The position numbers were made by a program, and so were the translations under genes. Source: RGIG6353 sp964650465 (lineage in GTDB: Bacteria; Bacillota; Clostridia; Oscillospirales; SIG627). Taken from it: 64,000 nt of DNA. The notes beneath the pieces were generated by a model. It was not told where the DNA came from, searched no databases, and was given only the letters and a program-made list of their open reading frames with translations. Of this stretch, positions 1-7,828 are shown piece by piece. How positions within the stretch are numbered: position 1 is the first letter of the stretch; each line of letters opens with the position of its first letter. The DNA lies in the NCBI GenBank assembly GCA_964650465.1, contig CAZYTA010000002.1, forward strand, positions 36,246 to 100,245, in the 5' to 3' direction.

Positions 1-543
1 AACAAGTATCGCCAAAGCTCTGAGTACGTAGTGAAGTACAGGGCTGTCAATAGGTGATACAAGATGAAACGCATATATAGCAAATGCTCCGAAAGCATTG
101 AAAACCGTCATTACAAGATAAGAACCGGGGAAGGAAATTGCAATAAAATAGAGAACTGAAACCAGAATAACAAAGACTATGGCAGGAACATATCCCGTAT
201 ACACATATCTGGATATCAAAACAGAAACAACAAGAAATACAAGTGCTACTGAAAGCAGGAAAGCAGATGAAAATACTTTGAGTCTTTCGTCTTTATTTTC
301 TTTTCTGCACTTGATGAAAAATACTGCTGCCAAAGCAGTGACAGCAATGGGAAGAATCGGAAGAAATCTGACAGCTTTTATATAAGCTTCATATTTTGAG
401 ACAGCCGCGCCGGTGTCAAGCCAGTTTCTTACAGACAAAAGAGTAAATACTGTCAGCAGAAGGAGAGCGAACACAATCATCGCCCTGTTTATAACCGTGT
501 CGTTCCGTCTTGTTTTGAATGAATAGGTTTGTTTTTTTGCCAT
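1..543 (-). CDS. Partial multi-span membrane protein (C-terminus beyond window)
   Basis: Reading the minus strand from the ATG at 543 gives 181 codons without a stop, running off the left edge. After a basic N-terminus (starts MAKKQTYSFKTRRN) there are about five hydrophobic stretches separated by short polar, charged loops, so this is an integral membrane protein. The first segment lies near residues 22-37, and others near 60-76, 95-110, 121-135 and 141-160. It starts 17 nt after the rsmE stop on the same strand and is probably co-transcribed with rsmE. I do not recognise the family. The gene is real by its open frame, hydrophobic pattern and tight spacing, but its function cannot be given. 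Confidence 0.7.
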   Translation of the reverse strand, partial: MAKKQTYSFKTRRNDTVINRAMIVFALLLLTVFTLLSVRNWLDTGAAVSKYEAYIKAVRFLPILPIAVTALAAVFFIKCRKENKDERLKVFSSAFLLSVALVFLVVSVLISRYVYTGYVPAIVFVILVSVLYFIAISFPGSYLVMTVFNAFGAFAIYAFHLVSPIDSPVLHYVLRALAILV

Positions 544-560
544 TATATTATACCTCTTAG

Positions 561-1295
561 TTATAGACGTGTTTCATAAAGTAACATTGCCAGAACGGCA
601 GGACCCGCCGTTTCGGTTCTGAGAATAAGTTTTCCCAAAGTCACAGCTTCAATTCCTTTGCTGACAGCGTATTCGGCTTCAGCAGGGGAAACGCCGCCTT
701 CCGGACCGATATAAAAGCCTGTTGTTGTAAAGCTTTTATCTTTTATAACATCCTTTACCGTATGGTTATCGGCAAGCTCGTAACAGAAAAATTTTACATC
801 CAACACAGAAAGCTTATCGACACACTCTTTAAAGCTGATGACATTATGTACCTTTGGTACAATGCCTCTTCCGCACTGCTTCGACGCTTCCAGAGCAATT
901 TTGTTCCATCTTTCCAGCTTTTTTCTTTCGCTGTCTCTGTCAAGCTTTACAACCGAACGGTCGGCGGCTACGGGATATATTTCCCATACTCCAAGCTCAA
1001 CAGCCTTTTGAATAACCGTTTCCATTTTGTCGCCCTTAACAAGAGCCTGAAACAGTGATGTCTTGATTTTGCCCTCGGCATCGGATTTCTTGATATCTTC
1101 AACTCTCAAATGCACACACTCCGAAGAAAATGATTGCAAAGTGCAAAGGTAGTCCGTACTGTCTGAGCCTGTGACGGTCAAACTGTCACCAACCTTCATT
1201 CTGAGGGTTTTTGATATGTGGTGTGCATCCTCACCGCTGATTGTTATATAGTCGGAAATACCGAAGTTACAGTCGGAAAGAAAGAATTTAGGCAT
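561..1295 (-). CDS. rsmE: 16S rRNA (uracil(1498)-N(3))-methyltransferase RsmE
   Basis: 244 aa, the normal length for RsmE, which methylates N3 of U1498 in 16S rRNA using SAM. Visible hallmarks are an N-terminal PUA-like part (SGEDAHHISKTLRMKVGD, about residues 20-37) and the SPOUT knot signature near the C-terminus: YIGPEGGVSPAEAEYA, then LGKLILRTETAGPAVLAML (about residues 196-238). The knot binds SAM. The gene has its own promoter (1340-1368) and lies 156 nt downstream of prmA, a pairing common in Firmicutes. The partial membrane protein gene follows after 17 nt. Nothing is unusual. Confidence 0.96.
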   Translation of the reverse strand: MPKFFLSDCNFGISDYITISGEDAHHISKTLRMKVGDSLTVTGSDSTDYLCTLQSFSSECVHLRVEDIKKSDAEGKIKTSLFQALVKGDKMETVIQKAVELGVWEIYPVAADRSVVKLDRDSERKKLERWNKIALEASKQCGRGIVPKVHNVISFKECVDKLSVLDVKFFCYELADNHTVKDVIKDKSFTTTGFYIGPEGGVSPAEAEYAVSKGIEAVTLGKLILRTETAGPAVLAMLLYETRL

Positions 1296-1339
1296 TTTTT
1301 TAACCTTTCGGCAAATGATTGAACTGCATATTTGTATAT

Positions 1340-1368
1340 ATTATACTATATGATATCCGATTTGTCAA
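1340..1368 (-). promoter_or_regulatory. Sigma-A promoter of rsmE
   Basis: On the minus strand TTGACA (1368-1363), a 17-nt spacer and TATAAT (1345-1340) form a perfect consensus. The predicted start lies about 40 nt upstream of the rsmE ATG at 1295. Confidence 0.8.
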
Positions 1369-1451
1369 AGATTTTTTGAAAAATTTGTTGAATATTTTTA
1401 TTTTTGCAAAAAAAGAGCTGAAAATTCAGTGCAAAAGCGGTAAAAAAAGAG

Positions 1452-2429
1452 TTATTTTTTTAGTACAATTACCGACCAATCATCAAGGATTTCGGACATT
1501 TCTACGGTAAAACCGCTTTTCACGAGAGCAGCTTTGACCTCATCCTCACGCTCGCTGATAATGCCTGAAGCAATGAGATAACCGCCTTTTTTTAACTTTT
1601 CAAAAAACATATCAGACATCATTATGATTATGCCGGCTACAATGTTGGCGCAAATAACATCATAGTCACCGCCCACTGCGTTGTAAAGCTCACGGTCGGC
1701 TAAAATGTCACCGTCAAGTACGGATACCTTGTCTGTACCATAATTGTTTTGCTCCATATTTTCCAAGGCTATTCTTGCCGCCACCTCGTCGATGTCAACT
1801 GCGACTGCATCATTGGCGCCCAGCTTAAGTGCCGCAATTGTCAGTATGCCGCTTCCGCATCCCATATCAAGAATGTGTTCACCGCCGCTGATAATGTCCT
1901 CAAGTCTTTCCATACACAGCTTGGTAGTTGCATGAGAGCCCGTTCCAAAGGAGGAAGACGGATCAATTTCAATTATTTGTCTGCCTTTTTTAAGCTCCTC
2001 GGGCAGTTTCTCCCAGGTTGGCTTTACTGCCAGCTTGTTACCGACGGGAAAGGGCTTGAAATACTGTCTCCAGTTGTTTTCCCAATCCTCATCACGAACA
2101 GTATCAAGTGACCAAACAAGTGAAGCGTAGTCGGAATTGCTCGACTTAAGCTCTTCAAGTGCAGTTACTGTGCCGCGGTATATTTCATTACCTTCCTCAT
2201 CTGTTCCGAAGTAGGCGTAAACAGCAGGGCTTTTGGACTCCGAGTTCAAAAGCTCGTCGTCAATGTAGTCGTAAAAAATTCCGCCCCCAGAAAGTGTTTC
2301 TTCGAGGTCGGAAAAATCCTCTACTGTAAATGTTTCTACTCCTGCGATAACCAATAGATTTGAAATGTCCTCGACAAAAAGCGGAGCAGCATTATCGGAT
2401 AACGTTATTTTGAGTCTTGACCAAACCAT
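1452..2429 (-). CDS. prmA: Ribosomal protein L11 methyltransferase PrmA
   Basis: 325 aa from the ATG at 2429, which is chosen because GGAG lies 8 nt upstream and the product then starts MVWSRLKITLSDNAAP like other PrmA proteins. An in-frame ATG at 2519 would add 30 unrelated residues. PrmA trimethylates ribosomal protein L11 with SAM. Motifs are an N-terminal substrate-recognition half, the conserved DPSSSFGTGSHATT loop, class I methyltransferase motif I (LDMGCGSGILTIAALKLGA), an acidic motif II (AVDIDEVA) and the ANIVAGII strand. The gene lies upstream of rsmE on the same strand; the two form a typical translation-maintenance pair. Confidence 0.95.
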   Translation of the reverse strand: MVWSRLKITLSDNAAPLFVEDISNLLVIAGVETFTVEDFSDLEETLSGGGIFYDYIDDELLNSESKSPAVYAYFGTDEEGNEIYRGTVTALEELKSSNSDYASLVWSLDTVRDEDWENNWRQYFKPFPVGNKLAVKPTWEKLPEELKKGRQIIEIDPSSSFGTGSHATTKLCMERLEDIISGGEHILDMGCGSGILTIAALKLGANDAVAVDIDEVAARIALENMEQNNYGTDKVSVLDGDILADRELYNAVGGDYDVICANIVAGIIIMMSDMFFEKLKKGGYLIASGIISEREDEVKAALVKSGFTVEMSEILDDWSVIVLKK

Positions 2430-2550
2430 ATTTATCTCCAATCTTACAAAAAGGGAAGTAAAAAAGATATCGTCATACATAAAGTTGGAAAAACCTCGTT
2501 TTATGAGATTTTTCCACATTACGGTATATATAACCGATTTTACTACCCCT

Positions 2551-2587
2551 GAAAAAGAGCTGTAAAAAATATAGTTTTTTACAGCTC
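2551..2587 (-). terminator. Rho-independent terminator after the P-loop gene
   Basis: A perfect 13-bp stem (2557-2569 with 2575-2587, left arm GAGCTGTAAAAAA) with a 5-nt loop. On the minus strand it is followed by TTTTTC. It ends the 2611-3021 gene and insulates prmA. Confidence 0.85.
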
Positions 2588-2610
2588 ATGTCAATATGTT
2601 GTTTTAATAA

Positions 2611-3021
2611 TTAAAGAATGTACTTGTTAAGGGAAGCAGGGAAGTCTGCCGCATCTATAGATGCTGTTGTAATGCAGTTGATTTCCTTTGCTGTGGTAAT
2701 TTCGTTGAGAGCTTCAATGAATTTAACAAATTCCTCTTTATTATCCTTACAGATTTTAAGTGATGAATCAATAAATATATCCTTTATATCATAGTTAGCG
2801 GAAATAATGCCGCACACCATGCCGTAGAGTTGATCAGCATTCTCGATACCGAATATGTCTGTGTCTACGAGTCTTACCTGGTGGCGTACGTCAAACATAA
2901 GCTTGTTGCCCTTTTCGATGCATACAACGTTGCCGGGAGAGGTTTCAACCGCCTTGTTTGCAAGTTCAATGAGATGTTTTGTTTTTCCGCTGCCTTTGAG
3001 ACCGATGATGATTCTTACCAT
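2611..3021 (-). CDS. Small P-loop nucleotide-binding protein of unknown role
   Basis: 136 aa from the ATG at 3021, preceded by a strong AGGAAGG site; the longer reading from 3102 adds residues across the promoter and is rejected. The protein begins MVRIIIGLKGSGKTKHLIEL, a Walker A motif (GLKGSGKT, residues 7-14) directly at the N-terminus. A strand ending DIFIDSS (about residue 85) could be the Walker B. Proteins of this kind are common in Clostridia and sometimes carry a 'twitching motility PilT' label, but nothing here shows the PilT hexameric ATPase domain. It is a single-gene transcript with its own promoter and terminator. Function unknown. Confidence 0.8.
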   Translation of the reverse strand: MVRIIIGLKGSGKTKHLIELANKAVETSPGNVVCIEKGNKLMFDVRHQVRLVDTDIFGIENADQLYGMVCGIISANYDIKDIFIDSSLKICKDNKEEFVKFIEALNEITTAKEINCITTASIDAADFPASLNKYIL

Positions 3022-3073
3022 AATAATTACCTTCCTTTCATTGGGTAGAACGAAGAAGATTTCTTCTGTACCT

Positions 3074-3102
3074 ATTGTACAACAAAACTCTAAAAAAATC
3101 AA
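3074..3102 (-). promoter_or_regulatory. Sigma-A promoter of the P-loop gene
   Basis: Minus strand TTGATT (3102-3097), a 17-nt spacer and TACAAT (3079-3074). The predicted leader is about 45 nt and contains a small GAAGAA/TTCTTC hairpin. Confidence 0.7.
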
Positions 3103-3130
3103 TAGGTTTTTGGCAATTTATCCTAAGAAT

Positions 3131-4465
3131 TTATTGAAATCTGTAATATATATTTATTTTATCGTCAAATATGAGAATTTTGTCAATAACAGAGTGCACA
3201 AGACTGCGTTTTTCGGCTGTGTTGAGTGTTTCCCAAATATCTTTTACACTGTTAATTTTTTCGATTGTCTTTTCTTTGGTTATTTTCTCGTTTTCCAAAA
3301 GCTTTAGATTATCTTCTTTTTTTCTTGCGTTTTTCAGCTTCTTTTCACACTCTTGTATCACACCTATTAATGTATCGTTTCCCTCACTCCACAGCTCATA
3401 AAGTCTTTTTAACTTTCTTTCCAGCCTTTCGCTTTCTTTTAAAGCTGTGGGCTTTATTATCTGCTTTTCTTTTTCTATGCCAATGGAAAAAATGTCCTCC
3501 AGTACAGCTTTTTCTACATCGTCAGCCCATACCCTCTCAGCATTGCAATGGGGGTCGTGTACCAGATACGGCTTTGAATGCTGTTGCGAATAACATACAA
3601 GCTTGTAGCCCTTATTTCCCCATTTTTGATATCTCATTCTTGCAGAGCATTTTCCGCAATAAACCAATCCTGACAAAAGGTGCGGAGAGTCAGACAAAAC
3701 ACCTCTTTTTCTGTGCCTGAATTCCTCCATTGCCCGCTCATATGTTTCTGTGTCTATGATAGCTTCATGCTTTCCTTGAAATTCTTCTCCTTTATAGGGG
3801 ATTATTCCTGTATTCGTTTTTCTCTTCAGTATTTGAACAACCAGCTTTTCATATTTTAACCCAAGGCTGACAGCGATTGCATTCGGTGACATTCCCGATA
3901 AGAATAAACGGTATATTTCCCTCACCGTTTCGGCGTCGGCATTTGGTACAAGGACACCTTTTTCGTCATCGTAATCGTACCCGAAAGGTATTTTTCCGCC
4001 CCCCATCCATAAACCGCTTTTAACTCTTTCTTTCATGCCCATTCTTGTTCTTATCTTTATAGTTTCACGCTCCAGCTGTGCAAAGGCTGACAGTATTCCG
4101 AGCATTGCACGTCCGATAGGGGTAGAGGTATCCATATTTTCGCTCAGTGACACAAATCCTACATCGTGCTTATTCAGTACATCTTCAATAATATACAATG
4201 TATCCTTCTGACTTCTTGAAAGTCTGTCAAGCTTGTATACTGCAACATGAGAAAGTATACCTTTTTCAGCATCTCTGAGCATCGAGGTAAGTGCGGGTCT
4301 TTCTATATTGCTTCCGCTGTAGCCCGGGTCAATGTAAAACTCATAGTTTTCTATTTCCTTTGATATACACCAGGCTTCAAGAAGCTTTTTCTGTGCCTCA
4401 ATTGAATATCCTTCTTCCGCTTGTCCTTCTGTGGATACTCTTATATACAAAGCAACCTTTTTCAT
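3131..4465 (-). CDS. Large serine recombinase (phage integrase type)
   Basis: 444 aa from the ATG at 4465 (GGGGTGA 5-12 nt upstream). Site-specific DNA recombinase of the large serine family. The N-terminal resolvase-like catalytic domain has VALYIRVSTEGQ with the nucleophilic Ser, YKLDRLSRS, and SAFAQLERETIKIRTRMG (residues about 1-150). It is followed by the Recombinase domain (GKIPFGYDYDDEKG onward), a zinc ribbon (LVYCGKCSARM with a later Cys pair near HDPHC), and a Lys/Glu-rich coiled coil near residues 350-410. It neighbours intact terminase genes, so it is most likely a prophage integrase or its remnant. At 444 aa it is shorter than the usual 500-600 aa, but all domains are visible. 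Its RBS lies in one arm of a perfect inverted repeat. Confidence 0.93.
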   Translation of the reverse strand: MKKVALYIRVSTEGQAEEGYSIEAQKKLLEAWCISKEIENYEFYIDPGYSGSNIERPALTSMLRDAEKGILSHVAVYKLDRLSRSQKDTLYIIEDVLNKHDVGFVSLSENMDTSTPIGRAMLGILSAFAQLERETIKIRTRMGMKERVKSGLWMGGGKIPFGYDYDDEKGVLVPNADAETVREIYRLFLSGMSPNAIAVSLGLKYEKLVVQILKRKTNTGIIPYKGEEFQGKHEAIIDTETYERAMEEFRHRKRGVLSDSPHLLSGLVYCGKCSARMRYQKWGNKGYKLVCYSQQHSKPYLVHDPHCNAERVWADDVEKAVLEDIFSIGIEKEKQIIKPTALKESERLERKLKRLYELWSEGNDTLIGVIQECEKKLKNARKKEDNLKLLENEKITKEKTIEKINSVKDIWETLNTAEKRSLVHSVIDKILIFDDKINIYYRFQ

Positions 4466-4468
4466 AAA

Positions 4469-4518
4469 ATCACCCCGAATAATTATGGGATATGCCGTCA
4501 AAAATTATTCGGGGTGAT
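4469..4518. repeat. 16-bp perfect inverted repeat carrying both divergent ribosome binding sites
   Basis: The left arm 4469-4484 (ATCACCCCGAATAATT) and right arm 4503-4518 are exact reverse complements separated by 18 nt. Each arm contains the GGGGTGAT Shine-Dalgarno of one flanking gene: the recombinase on the minus strand and a 27-codon ORF on the plus strand. In any transcript reading through from outside, the distal arm would pair with and mask the SD. Confidence 0.85.
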
Positions 4519-4521
4519 ATA

Positions 4522-4605
4522 GTGAAAGTTGAAAGATTTATCAATGGCAAAAAAGCCACTAAAGAAGAACTGAAAAAGAAAAAAGTCAAGCTTCCAAAAA
4601 CTTAA
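4522..4605 (+). CDS. Possible 27-aa basic peptide divergent from the recombinase
   Basis: A GTG start at 4522, 3 nt after an SD (GGGGTGAT, 4511-4518), opens a 27-codon frame ending TAA at 4605. The product begins VKVERFINGKKATKEEL and is very Lys-rich. Its last 20 nt overlap the 3' end of the terminase large-subunit gene in convergent orientation. The symmetric inverted repeat gives it the same initiation context as the recombinase gene. Similar tiny 'xxRYINGKKV' peptides occur in Clostridia mobile elements as far as I recall, so it may be a small element gene or the truncated start of a longer one. Whether it is translated is unknown. Confidence 0.35.
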   Translation: MKVERFINGKKATKEELKKKKVKLPKT

Positions 4606-5947
4606 TGTAATTTACTGCTTTTCTCTCACGGAACTGAGCATAAGGGTCGCTTTCAGGAATTGCGATTTCCTTTATTTCTCCCGGCATAAAGCCAAGCGAC
4701 ATAACGCCGTAACGAAGTGCATCGGGAGCGTGTGTCAGCTCGTGAGGTGTGTCAGATACATCCTCCGGCACTTTTGTATCGAAGGTCAGCTTTGGCAGAG
4801 TGCGTATGATATTAGCGCAATTTTCAAAGAAAACTAAACGGGGAGCTCCGTCTTTTCCGTCACGCAGCAGCTCTCTTATCATTCGCCATCCTGTTATTCT
4901 TGAGTTATCTGCCGCAAGTACGCCTCCGAGCCCAAAGGATGCAAGGATATCAAAACCCGTTCTGCCGCTGTCCTGACGTCTGCCGGAGAGGTCGGGACTT
5001 GCGACGCTCCAGCGTATTTTTTCTTTACCCGTCATGGCTTTTATTTCTTTTGCAGCCTCGCTGAGTATAAGATTCGGGCAGTATAGCTCACGGTACACGT
5101 AAAGCCTTGATTTGTCACTCGGATAGGCAAACCACAAACATGCTGTCATATCAAGACCGTAGTCGAAAGCCATAAATCTGTTCCATTCTTCGGGAATTTC
5201 GAAAGGTCTGCACACATTTCTCTCTCTCGAAAACTCAGGAAAGTACTGTCCCTCAAAGGCATCCCAGTCTCCGTATAACATGGCTTTACGCCTGAGCGGA
5301 GGCAGTGCTTCCAGTGTTTTTACATATTGCGGATTCTTTGATATTAGATACTCGTTGTCATATACCGTTGAAGGTACAAAGGTATAGTCAGCTGCACACT
5401 CGTTTTCTGTATATTTCTTGTCAATAAAGAGCCTTTTTACCCATTCGTGTCCTATACCTCCGGGGTTACAGGTAAAATACATTCTCGGAACAAAGCCATC
5501 TGTATTTCCCGAAAGTCTGTTTGATTCAGTGAGAGCGATATACTGCATATAAGTAAATTGTGTTGCTTCTTCCATTCCGATAACCTCGTAAGCTTGCCCC
5601 TGATATTGCAGAATGTCGGATTCATTAAGGCAATAGCCCAGTTTTATGCGGCTTTTGTTTTTGAAGGTAAATTCCTTTGTAGAATCCTTGTACACAGCAA
5701 TGCCCTTAAGAGCTTTTTGCAATGGAATAATGTGGTTTTCTCTCAGCTCGGGAAATGTACGTCTGAGGAGCAGTATTTGTATTCCGGGATATGCAAGGGC
5801 AAGAAGAATAAACTTTGTTCGCATAGCCCAGCTTTTTCCTCCGCCTCTTGCTCCTCCGTAGGCAATTCGTGTTGTATTTGCTTTAAAAAAGTCCTCTTGT
5901 TTTGGGTAGGGCTTGACGGTTTTTAGGTACCTCTCGACTTTTGTCAT
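4586..5947 (-). CDS. Phage terminase large subunit
   Basis: 453 aa from the ATG at 5947, which overlaps the stop of the small-subunit gene (ATGA). GGGGGTG upstream serves as RBS; a GTG at 5956 is a less likely start. This is the packaging motor ATPase-nuclease. The ATPase part has Walker A GGARGGGKSW (about residues 31-40), Walker B ending VIGMEEAT, and the coupling motif FTCNPGG. The C-terminal RNase H-like nuclease shows the acidic triad FMAFDYGLD, ASPDLSG and HAPDALRYG. Length and motifs are complete, so the gene appears intact although no portal, capsid or tail genes follow. The pairing with TerS and a recombinase marks a phage origin. Confidence 0.93.
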   Translation of the reverse strand: MTKVERYLKTVKPYPKQEDFFKANTTRIAYGGARGGGKSWAMRTKFILLALAYPGIQILLLRRTFPELRENHIIPLQKALKGIAVYKDSTKEFTFKNKSRIKLGYCLNESDILQYQGQAYEVIGMEEATQFTYMQYIALTESNRLSGNTDGFVPRMYFTCNPGGIGHEWVKRLFIDKKYTENECAADYTFVPSTVYDNEYLISKNPQYVKTLEALPPLRRKAMLYGDWDAFEGQYFPEFSRERNVCRPFEIPEEWNRFMAFDYGLDMTACLWFAYPSDKSRLYVYRELYCPNLILSEAAKEIKAMTGKEKIRWSVASPDLSGRRQDSGRTGFDILASFGLGGVLAADNSRITGWRMIRELLRDGKDGAPRLVFFENCANIIRTLPKLTFDTKVPEDVSDTPHELTHAPDALRYGVMSLGFMPGEIKEIAIPESDPYAQFRERKAVNYIKFLEA

Positions 5948-6360
5948 ACAGTCCACCCCCGAATGCCCTCAGGGAGCTCATAGCTGTCTTCGTCAGATGT
6001 CTCCGTGCCTTCTCGCCATCTGTCAAAATTTACCGCGAGAAACAGCTTTACCCCCGAAAAAGCTTCCTTGTTGAAAAGTCTTTCCTCTGCATATTCCTCT
6101 ACCTTCATTACAGACATTTTCATATATCTGTTCATTTCGGGGTCATCAAAAGAAAACAGCTCATCACGGCTTTCACAGCCTACAGCCAGCGCCAGTCCTG
6201 TCAGCGTGTACGGGAGGGAAATCTTTTTAATTATTTTTCCGTTTTCGTCTGTTACGGGAATACCGTTTTTGTCGGTTACAGGGGATAGCCTTGATTCAAA
6301 ATATCCGTCAACTCTTTTCTTTAATTCGTTTAATGTACTTGCTTTCTTTTTGTATGTCAT
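5944..6360 (-). CDS. Phage terminase small subunit (DNA-packaging protein)
   Basis: 138 aa, starting MTYKKKASTLNELKKRVDGYF. The YTLTGLALAVGCESRDELF stretch (about residues 50-68) is the helix-turn-helix-like segment typical of one family of Gram-positive phage small terminases, followed by a helical segment and a VKLFLAVNFDRW motif near residues 104-115. It recognises the packaging site and loads the large subunit, whose start codon overlaps this stop by 4 nt. Three 10-bp-phased TGACAT repeats lie 31-56 nt upstream of the start codon and could be its binding site. Base composition is like the host's. Confidence 0.85.
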   Translation of the reverse strand: MTYKKKASTLNELKKRVDGYFESRLSPVTDKNGIPVTDENGKIIKKISLPYTLTGLALAVGCESRDELFSFDDPEMNRYMKMSVMKVEEYAEERLFNKEAFSGVKLFLAVNFDRWREGTETSDEDSYELPEGIRGWTV

Positions 6361-6390
6361 AATAATCTCCTTTCAATATATATTTTATAC

Positions 6391-6416
6391 TGACATAGCA
6401 TGACATACAATGACAT
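6391..6416. repeat. Three TGACAT direct repeats phased at exactly 10 bp
   Basis: TGACAT occurs at 6391, 6401 and 6411; the 10-nt units differ only in the last four bases. The helical phasing puts all copies on one face of DNA. It lies just upstream of the terminase small-subunit gene, so it could be a pac/cos-type TerS site or an operator for the phage genes. Confidence 0.6.
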
Positions 6417-6440
6417 CTTTTTTTTATTACATAAAAAATT

Positions 6441-6467
6441 AAAAGACCCCGAAGGGTCTTTTTTTGA
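6441..6467. terminator. Bidirectional terminator, pgi / phage module
   Basis: A 9-bp stem (AAAAGACCC at 6441-6449 with 6454-6462) with a CGAA loop. A T-run follows on both strands: TTTTT on plus and TTTTAATTTTTT on minus. It ends the pgi transcript (minus). Confidence 0.85.
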
Positions 6468-6501
6468 GAGAAAATTGCATTAAATCAGCTTTTTTTGCTT
6501 A

Positions 6502-7806
6502 TTACTCGGGCTTACCGAGAAGCTTGAACATATTCTTTTTGTAAACCTCAACACCGGGCTGATTGAAGGGGTTAACGCCTCCGATATAACCCGAAAGAGC
6601 GCAGGCAAGCTCGAAGAAATAGACTGTGTAACCAAAGTTCTCCTCATCCATTTTATCAAGCTCAAGCACTACATTGGGAACACCGCCCGAAACATGAGCG
6701 TCAAGTGTGCCGAGAAGCGCCTGCTTGTTTACATAGTGGAAATCTTTGTCCGCAAGGAAATTCAAGTTGTCGATGTTTGAAGCATCATAGGGAACCTTCA
6801 CACTGTAATTTGATTCAAGTACATCAACTACAGTTTCGAAAATAATTCTTCTGCCGTCCTGGAGATACTGTCCCATGCTGTGAAGGTCGGTTGAATAAAT
6901 AACCGAAGCAGGGAAGAGTCCCTTCTTATCCTTGCCCTCACTCTCGCCGAAAAGCTGCTTGAGCCATTCATTCATATACATAAACGAAGGCTTGTAGGAA
7001 ACAAACATTTCGATTTCGTAGCCTTTGCGGAGCAAAAGGTTGCGTATAGCCGCATACTTGTAGCAATCGTTCTTTTCAATATCTGTTGATGAGAAGTCCT
7101 TCATTGCCCTTTCGGCGCCCTGCATCATCTTCCTGATGTCACAGCCTGCAACTGCAATGGGAAGCAGACCTACAGCCGAAAGTACACTGTATCTTCCGCC
7201 GATATCGTCGGGAACAACAAATGTTTCATAACCTTTTTCTATAGCAAAATGCTTGAGTTTACCGGGTACATCCTTCTTGTCTGTGGTAACAAAGATTCTC
7301 TCCTTTGCACCCTCCTCGCCGTACTTCTTTTCAAGAAGCTCGCGGAATACTCTGAACGCCGCCGCAGGCTCGGTTGTAGAACCGGACTTTGAAATTACAT
7401 TTATACATACATCCTTGCCCTCGCAAAGCTCAAGAAGATCATTGAGCGCATCGGGGTCAATGGTATTTCCTGCGAAATATACATCGGGTGTATCCTTCTT
7501 CTTTGCATTGTAATTTGCACCCTTTACAAATTCAATTGCCGCTCTCGCTCCAAGATAAGAGCCGCCGATACCGATTGCAATGAAAATGTCACAGGTTTTC
7601 TGTATCTTTTCAGCCGCAACGAGAATTCTGTCGAATTCTTCTTTGTCGTAGTCAACGGGAAGTGACATCCAGCCTATAGGCTTTTCTGCAGGGTCTCCCT
7701 TTTTAATAAGTGTTTCGTGTGCAGCTGTAACAGCCGACTGAATAAGTTCATATTCGTGTGACTCAACAAAGCCGTTGAGATAATCTGTTTTTAGTTTAAT
7801 TGCCAT
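6502..7806 (-). CDS. pgi: Glucose-6-phosphate isomerase
   Basis: 434 aa, matching the short bacterial PGI form (about 430-450 aa). It interconverts glucose-6-phosphate and fructose-6-phosphate in the cytoplasm. The phosphosugar-binding SIS folds show IGIGGSYLGARAAIEF (about residues 79-94) and the signature NVISKSGSTTEPAAAFRVF (about 136-154). The C-terminal part has GYIGGVNPFNQPGVEVYKKN with the conserved catalytic-region QPGVE. It is the last gene of a likely acpP-glnN-esterase-pgi transcript (22-nt gap upstream) and ends at a strong hairpin. Confidence 0.97.
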   Translation of the reverse strand: MAIKLKTDYLNGFVESHEYELIQSAVTAAHETLIKKGDPAEKPIGWMSLPVDYDKEEFDRILVAAEKIQKTCDIFIAIGIGGSYLGARAAIEFVKGANYNAKKKDTPDVYFAGNTIDPDALNDLLELCEGKDVCINVISKSGSTTEPAAAFRVFRELLEKKYGEEGAKERIFVTTDKKDVPGKLKHFAIEKGYETFVVPDDIGGRYSVLSAVGLLPIAVAGCDIRKMMQGAERAMKDFSSTDIEKNDCYKYAAIRNLLLRKGYEIEMFVSYKPSFMYMNEWLKQLFGESEGKDKKGLFPASVIYSTDLHSMGQYLQDGRRIIFETVVDVLESNYSVKVPYDASNIDNLNFLADKDFHYVNKQALLGTLDAHVSGGVPNVVLELDKMDEENFGYTVYFFELACALSGYIGGVNPFNQPGVEVYKKNMFKLLGKPE

Positions 7807-7828
7807 AGTACACCTCTGTAAAAATTAG

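Noticed and set aside
2430..2519. Upstream start for prmA at 2519
   Set aside because: Adds 30 residues without family similarity; the ATG at 2429 has a good RBS.
2611..3021. PilT-type twitching motility ATPase call for the P-loop protein
   Set aside because: Only a Walker A motif is seen; length and remaining motifs do not fit PilT.
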